64,000 nt of DNA from Erinaceus europaeus (GCF_950295315.1 NC_080168.1:66287254-66351253), one strand, 5' to 3'. Counted from the stretch's first letter, positions 1 to 10,557 are shown. Translations and numbers: made by a program. The notes: generated by a model not told the origin, from the letters alone.

Positions 1-415
1 GGCGCCTGGAGAGGCCTGCGCGCGTGCTCCCAGAGCTGGGGGCGCGCTCCCGGCGTTGGAGGGGCTCTCCCGAGGTGAAGCGCTAGTGTTCTATGCACCT
101 CCGGGATGGGGGTGTGGGGTGCGCCTGGAAAGACCCGCGCAGGTGCTCCAGGGTGGGGCGCTAGGGTTCTGCGCACCCCTGGGGAGGGGCGCCTGGAGAG
201 GCCTGCGCGCGTGCTCCCGGGGCTGGGGGCGCGCTCCCAGGGTTGGAGGCGCGCTCCCGAGGTAGGGGGCGTGTTCCCGGGGGTGGGGGCGCGCCTCCAA
301 CCTAGAGTTCTGCGCGCCCCCGGGAGAGGGGGGGGTGCCTGAAGAGGTCCGTGCGCAATGTCTGGGGTCGGGATGCTAGAATTCTGCGCGCCCCCCGGAG
401 CTGGGGGGTCTAGGG
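1..415. repeat. GC-rich minisatellite / CpG-dense tract
   Basis: Irregular tandem repeats. The motif gcgcctggagaggcctgcgc recurs near 2, 121 (diverged), 189 and 333 (diverged). A second motif, gctagggttctgcgcacccc, recurs near 87, 159, 301 and 373. The tract is very rich in CpG and G-runs. It could be the edge of a CpG island of an upstream gene. The open frames in it are GC-driven and not convincing coding sequence. Confidence 0.7.
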
Positions 416-1420
416 ACCCCGTACATGCGCCCCAAAACCGGGATTCGTGCGCGCGCCCCGTTTTGCTGCTGCCCAGGGACGTTGACATCAGGTCTTAGGT
501 CATTGGTCACCGCCCATCTCGGCCTGACCCACATCCCTGCCAGCCGCGGCAGAGAGGACGACCCCCCCAGGGGAGCGGGAAGAGACTGCTGAGATTGTAA
601 CATCTAGCCCTTACCCCGCTTCCTTCCAGGGTCTGGAGGTCGGGGGTCGTATGCACCCCAGTCTCTGCGCACCCCCGCGTACCTCCCCGCCCCGGGTTCA
701 GCCCTCTTGGAAGGTCCAGTACGCCCTGGAACTCGAACTCGGAACCACTGAGCGGCCTGCCCTGCTCCCCTTCTTCCTGACAGCCCCTCCAAGTCCTCCG
801 AAGGTGAGAAATGCCCTGACATTCCTTCTTGGGGGCTGGGGGGTAGCTTGGGGGGGGTCATGACACCCCAGCAGACACACCTGATGGGGGGGTGCGATGC
901 AGACAGACACAGGATGCTGCTTCCGCCCCGCCCAAGCCCGCAGTCCGCAAGTTCCCAATGAATGAAACGGGCAGGGGTGTGGGGGGGCGATCTGCAGTCC
1001 AAAGTGCCGGTGCTCCCAGGAAAATGCACCAGCTTTAATACCCCGGGCATATTTGGGAACATATGCTAATGTTCTGTGAGATAATGAATGCTTCTTCTCA
1101 TGTGGAGAGAACCAAAATACACGATGTCACTAGTCAGAGAGGGAATGTGTGAGACTATTTACCTTGGGTGGGAGTTTCTTCCAGAATGCCTGTGAGATTC
1201 TGAGCCAATCAGAAGGCACAATAGAAACTTAATTTCCTGTTTGCACCCCAGGAAAACCTTCCTGTTTGTGTCCACTTGAAAAGTGACCCATGAGCTTGTC
1301 AGTTGTGCCTTCATGTTTTTAAGAGGGGAAAGCAGCCCAAGCAACGCATTTGTTTAAGATATAAAAAGCCTATCAAGATAGGCTGCATCTCCCTCAAATT
1401 ACCAAGAGCACAGTCGCATA
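416..1420. other. No gene recognised; GC-rich then AT-richer unique DNA
   Basis: GC falls from the island-like left edge to ordinary sequence by about 1,050. No SINE or L1 is clear. A minus-strand open frame at 604-1062 has low-complexity composition and no recognisable domain. Confidence 0.4.
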
Positions 1421-1422
1421 TT

Positions 1423-1575
1423 ATGGAGTTAAGCTCAGAGGCCTGGAGTAAGCTCACATGCTACCCAGCCCTGGATTCAAGCCCCAGCATCACCTGTGAG
1501 CATGGTACTTGGCATCAGGGGAACTCCAAGGATGGTGAAGCTGTGCTGTAGTATTTTTCCTCTCTTCTCTCCTGG
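1423..1575 (+). mobile_element. SINE, form D
   Basis: A diverged D-form head (gaggcctggagtaagctcac) is followed by a box-B-like ggattcaagccc and the typical ggtgaagctgtgctgtag...cctctcttctct tail. Confidence 0.5.
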
Positions 1576-3000
1576 GGAGGCCTCTTGCTAGTGGTACTGC
1601 ACACGTGTGAGAACTGGGTTCTTCAATGTCACAATCAGTCAAGCCATCCAGCAGTCAATAAAGCAAGCAGTAGTTTTCTTGCCAGACAAGGTATCACCCA
1701 GTAAATAGAAGTGGTAACAAGAGTGACTTGTAAAGGTGGAGGCAGGGCTTGGGTTTTAAAAGCTGTGAGCTCTCTGGCTTTCTACGTCCAGACATCATGT
1801 GAGTATCCACTCTGTTTTTTTCTCTCTCTCTTTTGCTTTCTCTGTCCAGGAACCATCATGTAAATGTTAATTTGGTCCTTCTCTCTCTCCCATGCCCTAA
1901 CATGGGAATGTTTTCAATTTTCCCGAATAAAAGTTTAAAGTACCTGAATATTCATGCCCTCTCCTCAATTCTTTGTTGAGATAATGTGTGACAAACTTTC
2001 TAATGTTGGGGGAACAAATGCCGCCTCCCCTTTCCCCCCTTAAACAGTTTGAAAATACCTGGGTGGGTTCCCAGTGATGGCTCCAGGCGGACACTGAGAA
2101 GGTAGTGTCTGCATTCAATAGCTCTGAAGGGTGGCAAGCACCAGGGAATCATGGAATGCTGCAAACATGTCTTCCTCTAAAATGGTAACAAAGCTATCAG
2201 TTAGCTAAGTGCACGCAGATGACTCGAAATAAATCTTCCAAAGGAAAGCACTGATGATGGGATGCTGAGGAGGCAGTGGTTGCTTCCCTTTCCTGGGCTG
2301 AACTACCCCTTTTGACCTCTCCTCCTCCAACCCCTGGGCCCTGCACTCACCACATGTCACCTGGTTGGTGGCTCAGGGCAGTCCTCCCTCCTCCAGGCCC
2401 TGGGAGGAGCAGCCACCACTGGCCACCACCACTCAACTTCCTGGAGCTTGGCCCTCCCTTCCATTGTGCTTTCCTGACACAATCCCCAACACTGACCTCC
2501 CCCAAAGCATCAGGCTTTGCCAACTGGTCACTGGTTCAACAAAAGGAAATCAGGAGTGACAGGGCCTTCCGCCAGCTTTCTGCTTTCTTTTTCTGCTTTC
2601 TGGGAAACTCTTATCACGACACAGGCTGTTTGGAAAAATCAGTCATCATCATCTCAGACAATAAGAGTCCCATCAATAAGAGTTTGGTAGCAAAACAGCA
2701 GACTTGTAACTGCACATGTCTGCTCCTGCCTCATAAGGTCAGTCTGCCCATATCAAGAATCTTCTTTATCAATTCGTTCTGCTAGGGCTTTAAGGATATG
2801 AAATATACTGAGATGTGACCTCTCTCTTCAGGGTTAGCTGCTAATCTAATATTTTTTTTAAAAATAGTAAGGCGAGAAGAAGATGTGGTGTATATTCCAG
2901 ATGACATCTTCAAAAAGGGACAGGGGACCGAATGAGCAGAGACCAAGTCTGCTGAAGGAAGAACTTCACTCATCATCAGAGAATTAAAAGCACATGAATA
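1576..3000. other. Unique sequence, nothing recognised
   Basis: Non-repetitive apart from a TC-rich patch near 1,825-1,850. A 169-codon plus frame (2276-2785) has no recognisable motif or splice context and is not called. Confidence 0.4.
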
Positions 3001-3004
3001 GTCT

Positions 3005-3445
3005 ATATGAGAAATGCCCCCATCAACAAAACAGGAAATGGTAAGTGCTGGTGGGGATTCGAAGAAAGAGGAACTCTGCTACCCTGTTGGTGGGAATGCA
3101 AGCTGGGGCAGCCCCTGTGGAAAACAGTCTGGAGAGTCCTTAAATACTTTATGATCCAGCAATACCACCCTTGGACATTCATCCAGAAGACATGAAAATA
3201 CTGACACGAAGGGACACATGCACCCCTGTGTTCATAGCTGCACTATTCACAGTAGCCAAGCAGTGGAAGCAACCTGAATGTCCATCCACAGATAACTGGC
3301 CAGAGAAATTATGGGACATGGACTCAGTGGAATTAATACTCCTGTGCAATTCAGAGAGATGACATTGTGTCCTCCAGGGCCAAATGGATGGGAACTGGAG
3401 GTGACTGTGCTAAGTTTTCACTCATATATGTAGTAAAGAACTAAA
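3005..3445 (+). mobile_element. L1 fragment, ORF2 end / 3' region
   Basis: Contains the mammalian L1-type series ctgttggtgggaatgcaagc, cctgtggaaaacagtctgga, gtgttcatagctgcactatt and gtggaattaatactcctg. Truncated and stop-ridden. Confidence 0.75.
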
Positions 3446-3468
3446 ACACATGCATTTGGGAAAAAAAA

Positions 3469-3680
3469 TGGGGCCAGATGGTGGCGCACCTGGTTAAGCA
3501 CACACATTACAGTGTGCAAGGACCTGGGTTCAAGCCCCTGGTCCCCACCTTCAGGGGGAAAGCTTCACGAGTGCTAAAGCAGGGCTGCAAGTATCTCTCT
3601 GTCTCTCTCCATCTCTCTCTTCCCCTCCCCTTGATTTCTCTCTGTCTCTATCCAATAATAAATAAAACACTAAGAAATAT
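3469..3680 (+). mobile_element. SINE, form B
   Basis: Full-length B form: gggccagatggtggcgcacc head, box B gggttcaagcccc, pyrimidine-rich middle and an aataataaataaa tail. Confidence 0.9.
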
Positions 3681-3684
3681 GTAG

Positions 3685-4150
3685 TGAACCAGTCTCTTAA
3701 GACCTTGGGAGAACTATGGTGTTTATCCTTAGGGGCATTGTGGTAGGGGCACAGAACTTTGGTGGTGGAAGTGGTGTGGACCTCTTATTATTTTATAATT
3801 CTCCAAATTACTATTAAATCACTAATAAAAAGTAAGTTTAAGAAAATGAGGAGAAACAGAAGAATGAATATGGGATGATCTCACTCTCAGGCAGAAGTTG
3901 AAAAACAAGACCAGAAAAGAAAACACAAGTAGAACCTGAAATGGAATTGGCGTATTGCACCAAAGTAAAAGACTTTGGGGTGGGTGGGTGGGGAGAATAC
4001 AGGTCCATGAAGGATGATAAATGACATAGTGGGGGCTGTATTGTTAAATGGGAAACTGGGGAATGTTATGCATGTACAAACTATTGTACTTACTGTTGAA
4101 TGTAAAACATTAATTCCCCAATAAAGAAATAAATTTAAAAAAAAAAAGAA
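3685..4150 (+). mobile_element. L1 3' UTR with poly(A) end
   Basis: Contains gaatgaatatgggatgatct and ends gtgggggctgtattgttaaa...ccccaataaagaaataaa followed by A-rich sequence. The same terminus recurs at 59.1-59.3 kb. Confidence 0.8.
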
Positions 4151-4167
4151 AAGAAAATAAGGAATCC

Positions 4168-4381
4168 AGGGCCAGGTGATGGCGAACCTGCTTAAGTGCT
4201 CACACTACAGTGTGTAAGGACACAGGTTCAAGTCCCTGGTCCCCACCTACAGGGAGAAAGCTTCACAAGTGGTGAAGCAGGGCTGTAGGTGTCTCTCTGT
4301 CTCTTTCTTCCTCTCTATCTCCTCACCCCCTCTCAATTTCTCTCTGTCTCTATCTGATAATAAACAAATAAAGTTTTCAAA
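4168..4381 (+). mobile_element. SINE, form B
   Basis: Head ggccaggtgatggcgaacct, box B aggttcaagtccc, tail ctgataataaacaaataaag. Confidence 0.9.
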
Positions 4382-4644
4382 AGGGAATTCCAGAAGAGAC
4401 TGTGAAAGGGGTGACATTTGAGAAGGGCCAGGCAGAGGAGTGTGGGGGTTCATCAGGAGGAGCTGGGGATGAATGTACCGTGGTAGACAGAGCATGTGCG
4501 GGGCAGTGGGCCAGCTGACACCCTTGAGCACGGGCCACATGGCTGAGTCACCTACACTCTCACACCTGAACACCTGACAGTCACTCTGAGCTTCACGCAG
4601 AATATCTGAAACCCGTGAAGCCAGCTGCTCCTTCTCAAAGGAAA

Positions 4645-4795
4645 ACACCTCGCTGTGGCAGCGGCCCAGCAGGGGAACACAGGACTTGCAAGCCTGAGGC
4701 CCTGAGTTTGTTTCTCAGCACCACACATGTCAAAATGATGCTCTGTTCTCTCCCTGGTGAACAAATAAATAAATGAATCTTTAAATTAATGTCTC
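4645..4795 (+). mobile_element. SINE, form D
   Basis: ctgtggcagcggcccagcag head, tgcaagcctgaggccctgag, then cagcaccacacatgtc and an AAATAAATAAAT tail. Confidence 0.6.
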
Positions 4796-4868
4796 TAGGA
4801 AATGCAAATAAAAACAACAAAATACCACTTTGTCCCTGTGAGAATGTCATACATCAGAAAAGGTAGAG
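4796..4868 (+). mobile_element. L1 ORF2 piece, left part of interrupted element
   Basis: The L1-type stretch gcaaataaaaacaacaaaat ... gagaatgtcatacatcagaa is broken at gaaaaggtag. It resumes at about 5,618 with aaaggtagctgcaagaaatg. About 750 bp of SINEs lie between. Confidence 0.75.
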
Positions 4869-4870
4869 TA

Positions 4871-5018
4871 GGGGCCAGGTGGTGGTGCACCTGGTTGAGC
4901 GCACATTACAGTGCACAAGGACCCAGGTTCAAGCCCCCAGTCCTCACCTGCAGGGAGAAAGCTTCACGAGTGGTGAAGCAGGGTTGCAGATGTCTCTCTG
5001 TTGCTCTCTCTCTCTCTT
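4871..5018 (+). mobile_element. SINE, form B, 5' half (split)
   Basis: B-form head and box B (ggttcaagccccc) run up to ctctctgttgctctctctct. The 3' half appears at 5,537-5,617 after two minus-strand SINEs. Confidence 0.85.
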
Positions 5019-5019
5019 T

Positions 5020-5316
5020 TTAATTTTTTAAATATTTATTTATTTTCTCTTTTGTTGCCCTTGTTGTTTTCTTATTATTGTAGTTATTATTGTTGTTGTT
5101 ATTGATGTCATCGTCGTAAGGTAGGACAGAGAGGAATGGAGAAAGGAGGGGAAGACATAGAAGGGGAAAGAAAGATAGACACCTGCAGACCTTCTTCACC
5201 GCCTGTGAAGCGACTCCTCTGCAGGTGGGGAGCCGGGGGCTCGAACCGGGATCCTTACGCCGGTCCTTGCACTTTGCGCCACCTGCGCTTAACCCGCTGC
5301 GCTACCGCTCGACTCC
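5020..5316 (-). mobile_element. SINE, form A
   Basis: Complete reverse A form: tail tttgttgcccttgttg, then gctcgaaccgggatccttac (box B complement) and cgcttaacccgctgcgctac (box A complement). Little-diverged, so probably young. Confidence 0.92.
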
Positions 5317-5327
5317 CTCTCTCATTT

Positions 5328-5536
5328 TTTTAATTATCTTTTTTATTTGATAGAGACAGCCAGAAATTGAGAGGAAGGAGGAGACAGAGAGGAAGAGAGA
5401 CAGAGAGACACCTGCAGCACTGTTTCACCACTTGTGAAACTTTCCCCCTGCAGGTGGGGACAAGGAGCTTGAACCTGGATCCTTATGCATTATAGCATAT
5501 GCACTTGACCAGGTGGGTGAGCCACCACCCAGCCCC
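5328..5536 (-). mobile_element. SINE, form B
   Basis: Reverse B form: ttttatttgatagagacagc tail, cttgaacctggatccttat, and caggtgggtgagccaccacc head complement. Confidence 0.85.
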
Positions 5537-5617
5537 TTCTCTATCCCTCTCTATCTCCCCCTTCCCTCTCAATTTCTGGATAATAAAAAAAAATAAAGCA
5601 GAAAAAAAGAAAAGAAA
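5537..5617 (+). mobile_element. SINE, form B, 3' half
   Basis: Continuation of the 4,871 element: ctatccctctctatctcccc, ctcaatttctggataataaa, then an A-rich tail. Confidence 0.75.
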
Positions 5618-6200
5618 AGGTAGCTGCAAGAAATGCTGGAGAGGTTGTGGGAACAAAGGAATCCTCCTGCACTGATGGTCAATGGGTCCAACCCCTGTGG
5701 AGAGCAGTCTGGAGAACTCTCAGAAGGCTAGTAGTGGACCTGCTCTATGACCCTACAATTTCTCTCCTGGGGTTTTATCCTAAGGAACCAAATATACCCA
5801 TACAAAAAGATCTGTGTACACCTGTGTTCACAGCAGCACAATCTGTAATAGCCAAAACCTGGAAGCAACCCAGGTGTCCAACAACAGGTGAATGGCTGAG
5901 CAAATTGTGGTCTATATACACAATGGAATACTACTCAGGTATTAAAAATGTTGGGCTCACCTTCTTCACCTCATCTTGGATAAAGCTTGTAGGAGTCATG
6001 TGAAATGAGATCAGCCAGAAAGAGAAGGATGAATATGGGATGATCCACTCATAGACAGAAGTGGACTCTGGGACCAGGCTGGGGGCTGTGTGGAGGAGAC
6101 TGTTCAGATCCTGGAACATGATGGCAGAGGTGGGCCTAGGAAAGGGTTAGTGTTACATCGAAAACTCAGAAATGTCACACATGTACAAACTACTATATGT
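5618..6200 (+). mobile_element. L1 ORF2 end and 3' UTR
   Basis: Resumes the L1 of 4,796: gctggagaggttgtgggaac, gcaatctgtaatagcc-type text and the universal L1 stretch aatggaatactactcaggta. A 118-codon residue of ORF2 is open at 5647-6003. Confidence 0.85.
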
Positions 6201-6201
6201 A

Positions 6202-6518
6202 TTTGCCTCCAGGGTTATCTCTGAGACTTGGTGCCTGCACTACGAATCCACGGCTCCTGGGGACCATTTTTTCATTTTTTGTTGCCGTTGTTACTGTTAC
6301 TGTTATTGATGTTGTTGTTGTTGGGTGGGACAGAGAAATCGAGAGAGATGAGGAAAACAGAGAGGGAGAGAAAGACAGACACCAGCAGACCTGCTTCACT
6401 GCCTGTGAATCAACTCTCCCTGCAGGTGGGGAGCCAGAGGCTCAAACCAAGATCCTTACACCGGTCCTTGTGCTTTGCGCCATGTGCGCTTAACCCGCTG
6501 TGCTACCGCCTAGCTCCC
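6202..6518 (-). mobile_element. SINE, form A
   Basis: Reverse A form with the long 3' module (cctccagggttatctctgag ... gaatccacggctcctgg) and cgcttaacccgctgtgctac. Flanked by the target repeat aaactactat inside the L1 3' UTR. Confidence 0.9.
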
Positions 6519-6577
6519 TAAACTACTATCTTTTACTGTGAAGTGTAAACCATCAATATCCCCAATAAAGAAAAAAA
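6519..6577 (+). mobile_element. L1 3' terminus
   Basis: End of the same L1: actgtgaagtgtaaaccatc then ccccaataaagaaaaaaaa, giving a canonical AATAAA and A-tail. Confidence 0.8.
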
Positions 6578-6589
6578 AATAATGTCTCT

Positions 6590-6742
6590 AAGGCCAGCAG
6601 GATGGCTCCCATGGTGTGATGCCTGCCTTATCATGCAGCACTGGGGGAGGCTTTGGGAGCCTGGTGTCTCTGCCTTTCTCCATCTGAAGAAACACCCAGA
6701 GCAGTGAGCCAGTGCATGTTCCAGATCTCTCTCTCTCTTTTA

Positions 6743-6745
<3 letters not shown>
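6590..6745 (+). mobile_element. SINE, form D
   Basis: aggccagcaggatggctccc head with tgccttatcatgcagcactg and a CT-rich 3' part that runs into microsatellite. Confidence 0.55.
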
Positions 6746-6782
<37 letters not shown>

Positions 6783-6850
6783 CTCTCTCTCTCTCTCTCT
6801 CCCTCTCCCTCTCCCTCTCCCTCTCCCTCTCCCTCTTTCTCTCTCTCTTT
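6746..6850. repeat. (CA)n(CT)n(CCCTCT)n microsatellite
   Basis: About 16 CA units, then CT units, then CTCCCT hexamers, ending ctctctctttgg. Grown from the D-SINE pyrimidine tail. Confidence 0.95.
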
Positions 6851-7290
6851 GGCAAAATTTTTGTCATTTATTCAAATGCCCACAGCACATCTTGTGTAAC
6901 TGAGTCTAGAGCACCTCAAGGACCCTCTCTAGTGCGGAGCATCTGTGAGGTCTCTGTTGGAGTTGGCTACCTTTCCTGTCTTTGCTGTCTACAGCTTCTC
7001 TGCAGAGATTCACTTTGGTGCCAGATTATGTATTCTCTTTTTCTCACCTCCATTCACTGGTGAATGATGCAGGAGGAATAGGTGTGCACTGCTTCCTGTT
7101 TGTTTTTGTTCTCCTGTGTCTGTATCACAGCAGCTGCAAGGCATCTACTGCTTTCTGAGACTCAGACCCCTTGTTTTTAAACACTGTTGTGTCTGTTTGT
7201 TTTCTGTGAGAAAAAGATGATCAACATTGTGAGTCATGGTTATTACATAAATAACTCAAGTTTTTAACTATTTTGTGTTTTTTTTATACA
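6851..7290. other. Unique sequence, nothing recognised
   Basis: Non-repetitive AT/GC-balanced DNA with no open frame of note. Confidence 0.4.
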
Positions 7291-7295
7291 GAGGA

Positions 7296-7508
7296 AGGGG
7301 GCCGGGTGGTGGCATGTATCTGGTTGAGTGCACGTTACAATGTGCAAGGACCTGGGTTCAAGCCAGGGTTTGAGTCCCCACCTGCAGGGTGAAAGCTTTG
7401 TGAGTAGTGAAGCACGGCTGCCATTGTCTCTCTGTCTGTATCTCCCCCATCCTGTCAATTTCTGGCTGTCTCTGTCCAATAAATAAATATAATAAAGTAT
7501 TTTTAAAA
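7296..7508 (+). mobile_element. SINE, form B
   Basis: gggccgggtggtggcatgta head. The box-B segment is partly duplicated (gggttcaagccagggtttga). Tail aaataaatataataaag. Confidence 0.85.
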
Positions 7509-7517
7509 AGAGAGAGG

Positions 7518-7828
7518 AGTGGTCCGGGAGGTGGCGCAGTGATAAAGTTTTTGGACTCTTTTGTTTTTTTAAATTATTTATTTATTTATTCATGAGAAAG
7601 ACAGGCAGAGAGAGGGAAAGAGCCAGACATCACTCTGGTACATGTGCTGCCGGGGACTGAACTCAGGACCTCATGCTTGAAAGTCCAATGCTTTATCCAC
7701 TTTATCCACACAAGCTTTGGACTCTTAAGCATGAGGTCCCGAATTCAATCCTTGACAACACATGTGCCTGAGCAATGTCTGATTCTTTCTCCTCCTATCT
7801 TTCTCTTAAATAAATAAAATGTTTTAAA
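7518..7828 (+). mobile_element. SINE, form C, split by another C
   Basis: Head ggtccgggaggtggcgcagt to 7,560, then resumes at about 7,713 (aagcatgaggtcccgaattc ... ttaaataaataaaatg). The repeat tttggactctt flanks the insertion. Confidence 0.85.
7561..7712 (-). mobile_element. SINE, form C, inserted in a C SINE
   Basis: Reverse C form: tttatttatttattcatgag, gacatcactctggtacatgt, actcaggacctcatgcttga. Confidence 0.88.
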
Positions 7829-7834
7829 AGGGGG

Positions 7835-7960
7835 GAGGGAGAGGAGGGAAAGAGAGACAGAGACCCCACAACATCACTCCACCATCCATGGTGTTCCTGT
7901 GTGGTCTGGGCTCAAACCCAGGGTCAGTTGTGTGAGAGTTATCTCCCAGCCCATCAAACT
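7835..7960 (-). mobile_element. SINE, form D
   Basis: Reverse D: gagagacagagaccccacaa, gggctcaaacccagggtcag, gagttatctcccagccc. Confidence 0.6.
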
Positions 7961-8111
7961 TGTAACTACCTTGGCGACTTATATTTGAAACAAATTCTGG
8001 AGTGACCAAGCACATAGTGACATGTGCACCTGCACACACGTCATACTTTGTGATTGAGCTGCTCCTGCCACGTGCCTTCGTCTGCACAGAGCTCCTGGCA
8101 CAAGTCAACAA

Positions 8112-8214
8112 GGATCAGGGCAGATTGCACAATGGTTCTGTGCCTGAGGCTCTGAGGTCCCAGGTTCAATCCCCAGCACTAACATTAGCCAGAGCTGAGC
8201 ACAGCTCTGGGGAA
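8112..8214 (+). mobile_element. SINE, form E
   Basis: ttctgtgcctgaggctctga, ggttcaatccccagcac, agccagagctgagcacagct. Confidence 0.65.
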
Positions 8215-8355
8215 AGAGAAAGAGAAGGAAGAGGAGGAGGAGGGTGACGAGGAGGAGGAAAGGAAGGAATGGAGGGAGAGTAGAGAAAGGAGTAAAGAAG
8301 TGAAGGAAGGAAGGAAAGACGGAAGGAAGGGGAAAGGAAAGGAAAAAGAAGAAAA
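8215..8355. repeat. Polypurine (GGAA/GGA)n tract
   Basis: About 140 bases almost entirely of A and G on the plus strand, mostly GGAA and GGA units. It extends the E-SINE tail. Confidence 0.9.
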
Positions 8356-8489
8356 ACCATGTCAACAGGAGAAGTCCTGCAGAGATGGTGATGCACTTGC
8401 ATTGTTTCACAATATTCTCAAGAACCTAAGTAACTGGGACTGTTGAAATGAAGCTAAAGACATCTGTTTATGTAGGTGTCATTTTTAAG

Positions 8490-8550
8490 CCAGAGCACCA
8501 TGGATGGTGGCACCAGGGGAAGTGCCAATTGTCACGGAGCAGTGCTGTGC

Positions 8551-8588
<38 letters not shown>

Positions 8589-8620
8589 ATAAAGTGATGA
8601 GAATTGAGCCAGGAGCAGTG
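8490..8620 (+). mobile_element. SINE, form D, with (TC)n
   Basis: ccatggatggtggcaccagg, gagcagtgctgtgctgtttc, (TC)n at 8,554-8,586, then gaaataaagtgatgag. Confidence 0.55.
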
Positions 8621-8785
8621 GAGTCCAGTGTGTGTGAGGGTCTTGTATTACAAAGTGTCCTCTTTCTCAGGCTCATCCAGGAACCTTCTGGTTGAGAGCA
8701 CTGGGTTGGAGAGTCAGCTCATGACACCATGGATACTGACCTAGAGACACTGAAGACACATATCTGGAGACACAGACCTGCATGT

Positions 8786-8962
8786 TCAGCTCCAGAGACG
8801 ACCCGAACTGCCCCTGCGGCTACAGACAGACTATGACCCACATAGTCAACGACTGCCACCTCTCCAGATTCAAAGGAGGTCTCGAAACTACATCAGGCTC
8901 AACCTGACGCTGTTGACTGGCTACGGAAGAAGGGAAAACGCTAGAAGAAGAAGAAGAAGAAG
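8786..8962 (+). mobile_element. RTE-like non-LTR retrotransposon, 5'-truncated 3' end
   Basis: The plus strand encodes a C-terminal reverse-transcriptase tail: CPCGYRQTMTHIVNDC (a C-x-C...H-x3-C type motif), then SRFKGG. After a one-base frame change it continues LHQAQPDAVDWLRKKGKR and a TAG stop (8,942-8,944). The stop is followed at once by (AAG)n with no real 3' UTR. A very short 3' UTR with a microsatellite tail is typical of the RTE clade; the clade assignment is inference. The same 3' terminal 50 bases reappear in the insertion at 55.7 kb. Confidence 0.7.
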
Positions 8963-10085
8963 CTCCAGACCCACCCCACCATCTCTAAGGACTCCTGCAA
9001 AGCAGGGCAGACTCACTCACCTTCACTCCGCCCTCTCTCTGGGAACCCAGAAGCACCTGGAGTGGGCCCCACCCTTGAGCGGCTGCGGTATTCCTTAATA
9101 GTTCATGTGACTCTTTCTTCTCAATAATGGAGGTCAAGAACCATTTCCCTTTACCCCACATCCACAACCACGCAGCTTATTGTTTCCAAAAACAGATCTA
9201 CTTGAGAGCATCCATTTACTAAAAATAGGAGCTGTCCTCTCTGCTTTTCAGTCATAATCAATGTAACTATTGATGAGGTGGCAGGCCCATGGATATTTAG
9301 CAATTCTGGCGTAATCCCAGTGTGGGGCTTCGGCTCGGGATCCCAGATAGAAACTTCCAGGTGTGCATTCCCCTCGCCTCTGCCCCCTCTAAGTCAGAGC
9401 TACCCTCAGGCTCAGAGCCCTTCCCTAAAAGTCATTCTGGGGTGCTGCTTCAGCTGACAAAATCCTTCTTGGCATAGTATGCAGAAAAGTACCTTTGCTG
9501 TTTCAGGAATACTGAGAGGGAGAGAGAGAAAGAGAGGAAGATGGAGAGAGAGAGAGAACGAAAATTCTCCTATGACTATTTCCTTGCAGAAGCAAACAGT
9601 AATTAGAGGTAACAAGAGAGGAGCTGGGAGAAAAGCCAAGGGCAGTGTGCTAGCCTCAAGAATTGTTCCTTACTTCCAGCTTGCCCATTATGATTTTATG
9701 AGGGAAGGAGAAAAAAATTAAATATCAGGCTCCAACATCCTTCAAACGAGTAAAAATTATAATCCGGTGGTGCAGTATTTAAAGTAACAGGCTCCAAGGC
9801 AACAAGAAAGACTTGATTTCAGACATGCCTGTTATTAAGGAAGGGCAGGAGACAGCGTCCTCTAGGGGTGAGAGTCAGGGGGTGTGACATGGCGGCATTG
9901 GGCATGTGCATCTCTGAGTGAGAGGAGGAGGAAGGCCTCTCAGCTCAGCTTTCACTCTCAGTGCTGAGCTTTTGGTCGTGGCACAAAGGGGCTGACTCTC
10001 TGGACATAGAAGGCTCTAAACTTACTGTCCCTTCTCAGGCTGCTCCAACAGCAGGCCACAGACCAGGTGTGTAAACAATAGGCAC
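8963..10085. other. Mostly unique sequence
   Basis: No SINE head or L1 text recognised. A (GA)-rich patch lies at 9,510-9,560. No open frame with a domain. Confidence 0.4.
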
Positions 10086-10365
10086 AGAGAGCCGGGTGGT
10101 GGCACACCTGGTTAGGTGCACATAGTATGAAACTCAAAGATCCGCGAAAGGATCAGGGTTCGAGTCCCTGCTCCCTATCTGCAAGAGGGAAGCTTCACAA
10201 GTGGTGAAACAGGTTTGTAGATGTCTATCTTTCTCTCTCCCTCTCTATCTCTCCCTGTCTATCTCTCCTTCCTCTCTCAATTTCTCTCTGTCAGTGGATT
10301 CATAGTGCTGGCACCGAGACCCAGTGATAACCCTGGAGGTAAATAAAATAAGATAAAGTGATAAT
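10086..10365 (+). mobile_element. SINE, A/B hybrid form
   Basis: gagccgggtggtggcacacc head, box B gggttcgagtccc, and the 3' module gtggattcatagtgctggca ... gataaccctggaggtaaata. Confidence 0.85.
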
Positions 10366-10513
10366 AGGCACACACACACACCTCTCATGGTCCTGGGCAT
10401 TTCACAGCCAAGGTGCCTGCAGATGCCCTCTGTGAGGTCCCTCTTCCTGGCCTGCAGATGTCCACCACACAGAGGATGGAGGACTTGCTGGAGAGAATTG
10501 AGGAAAGCCTGTG

Positions 10514-10517
<4 letters not shown>

Positions 10518-10557
<40 letters not shown>

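Noticed and set aside
604..1062. 152-codon minus-strand frame in GC-rich DNA
   Set aside because: GC-driven open frame without domain or neighbouring exons.
2276..2785. 169-codon plus-strand frame
   Set aside because: Composition is that of non-coding DNA and no motif is visible.
5020..5316. tRNA gene-like box A and box B sequences in A SINEs
   Set aside because: No cloverleaf or anticodon arm could be drawn. They are SINE heads derived from a tRNA, repeated dozens of times.
6653..7063. 136-codon frame with (TH)n(SL)n
   Set aside because: Translated CA/CT microsatellite.
7561..7712. Pairs of head-to-head SINE arms that look like a CRISPR or designed palindrome
   Set aside because: Explained by one C SINE inserted in another with a target duplication. 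No regular spacers anywhere, and the genome is mammalian.
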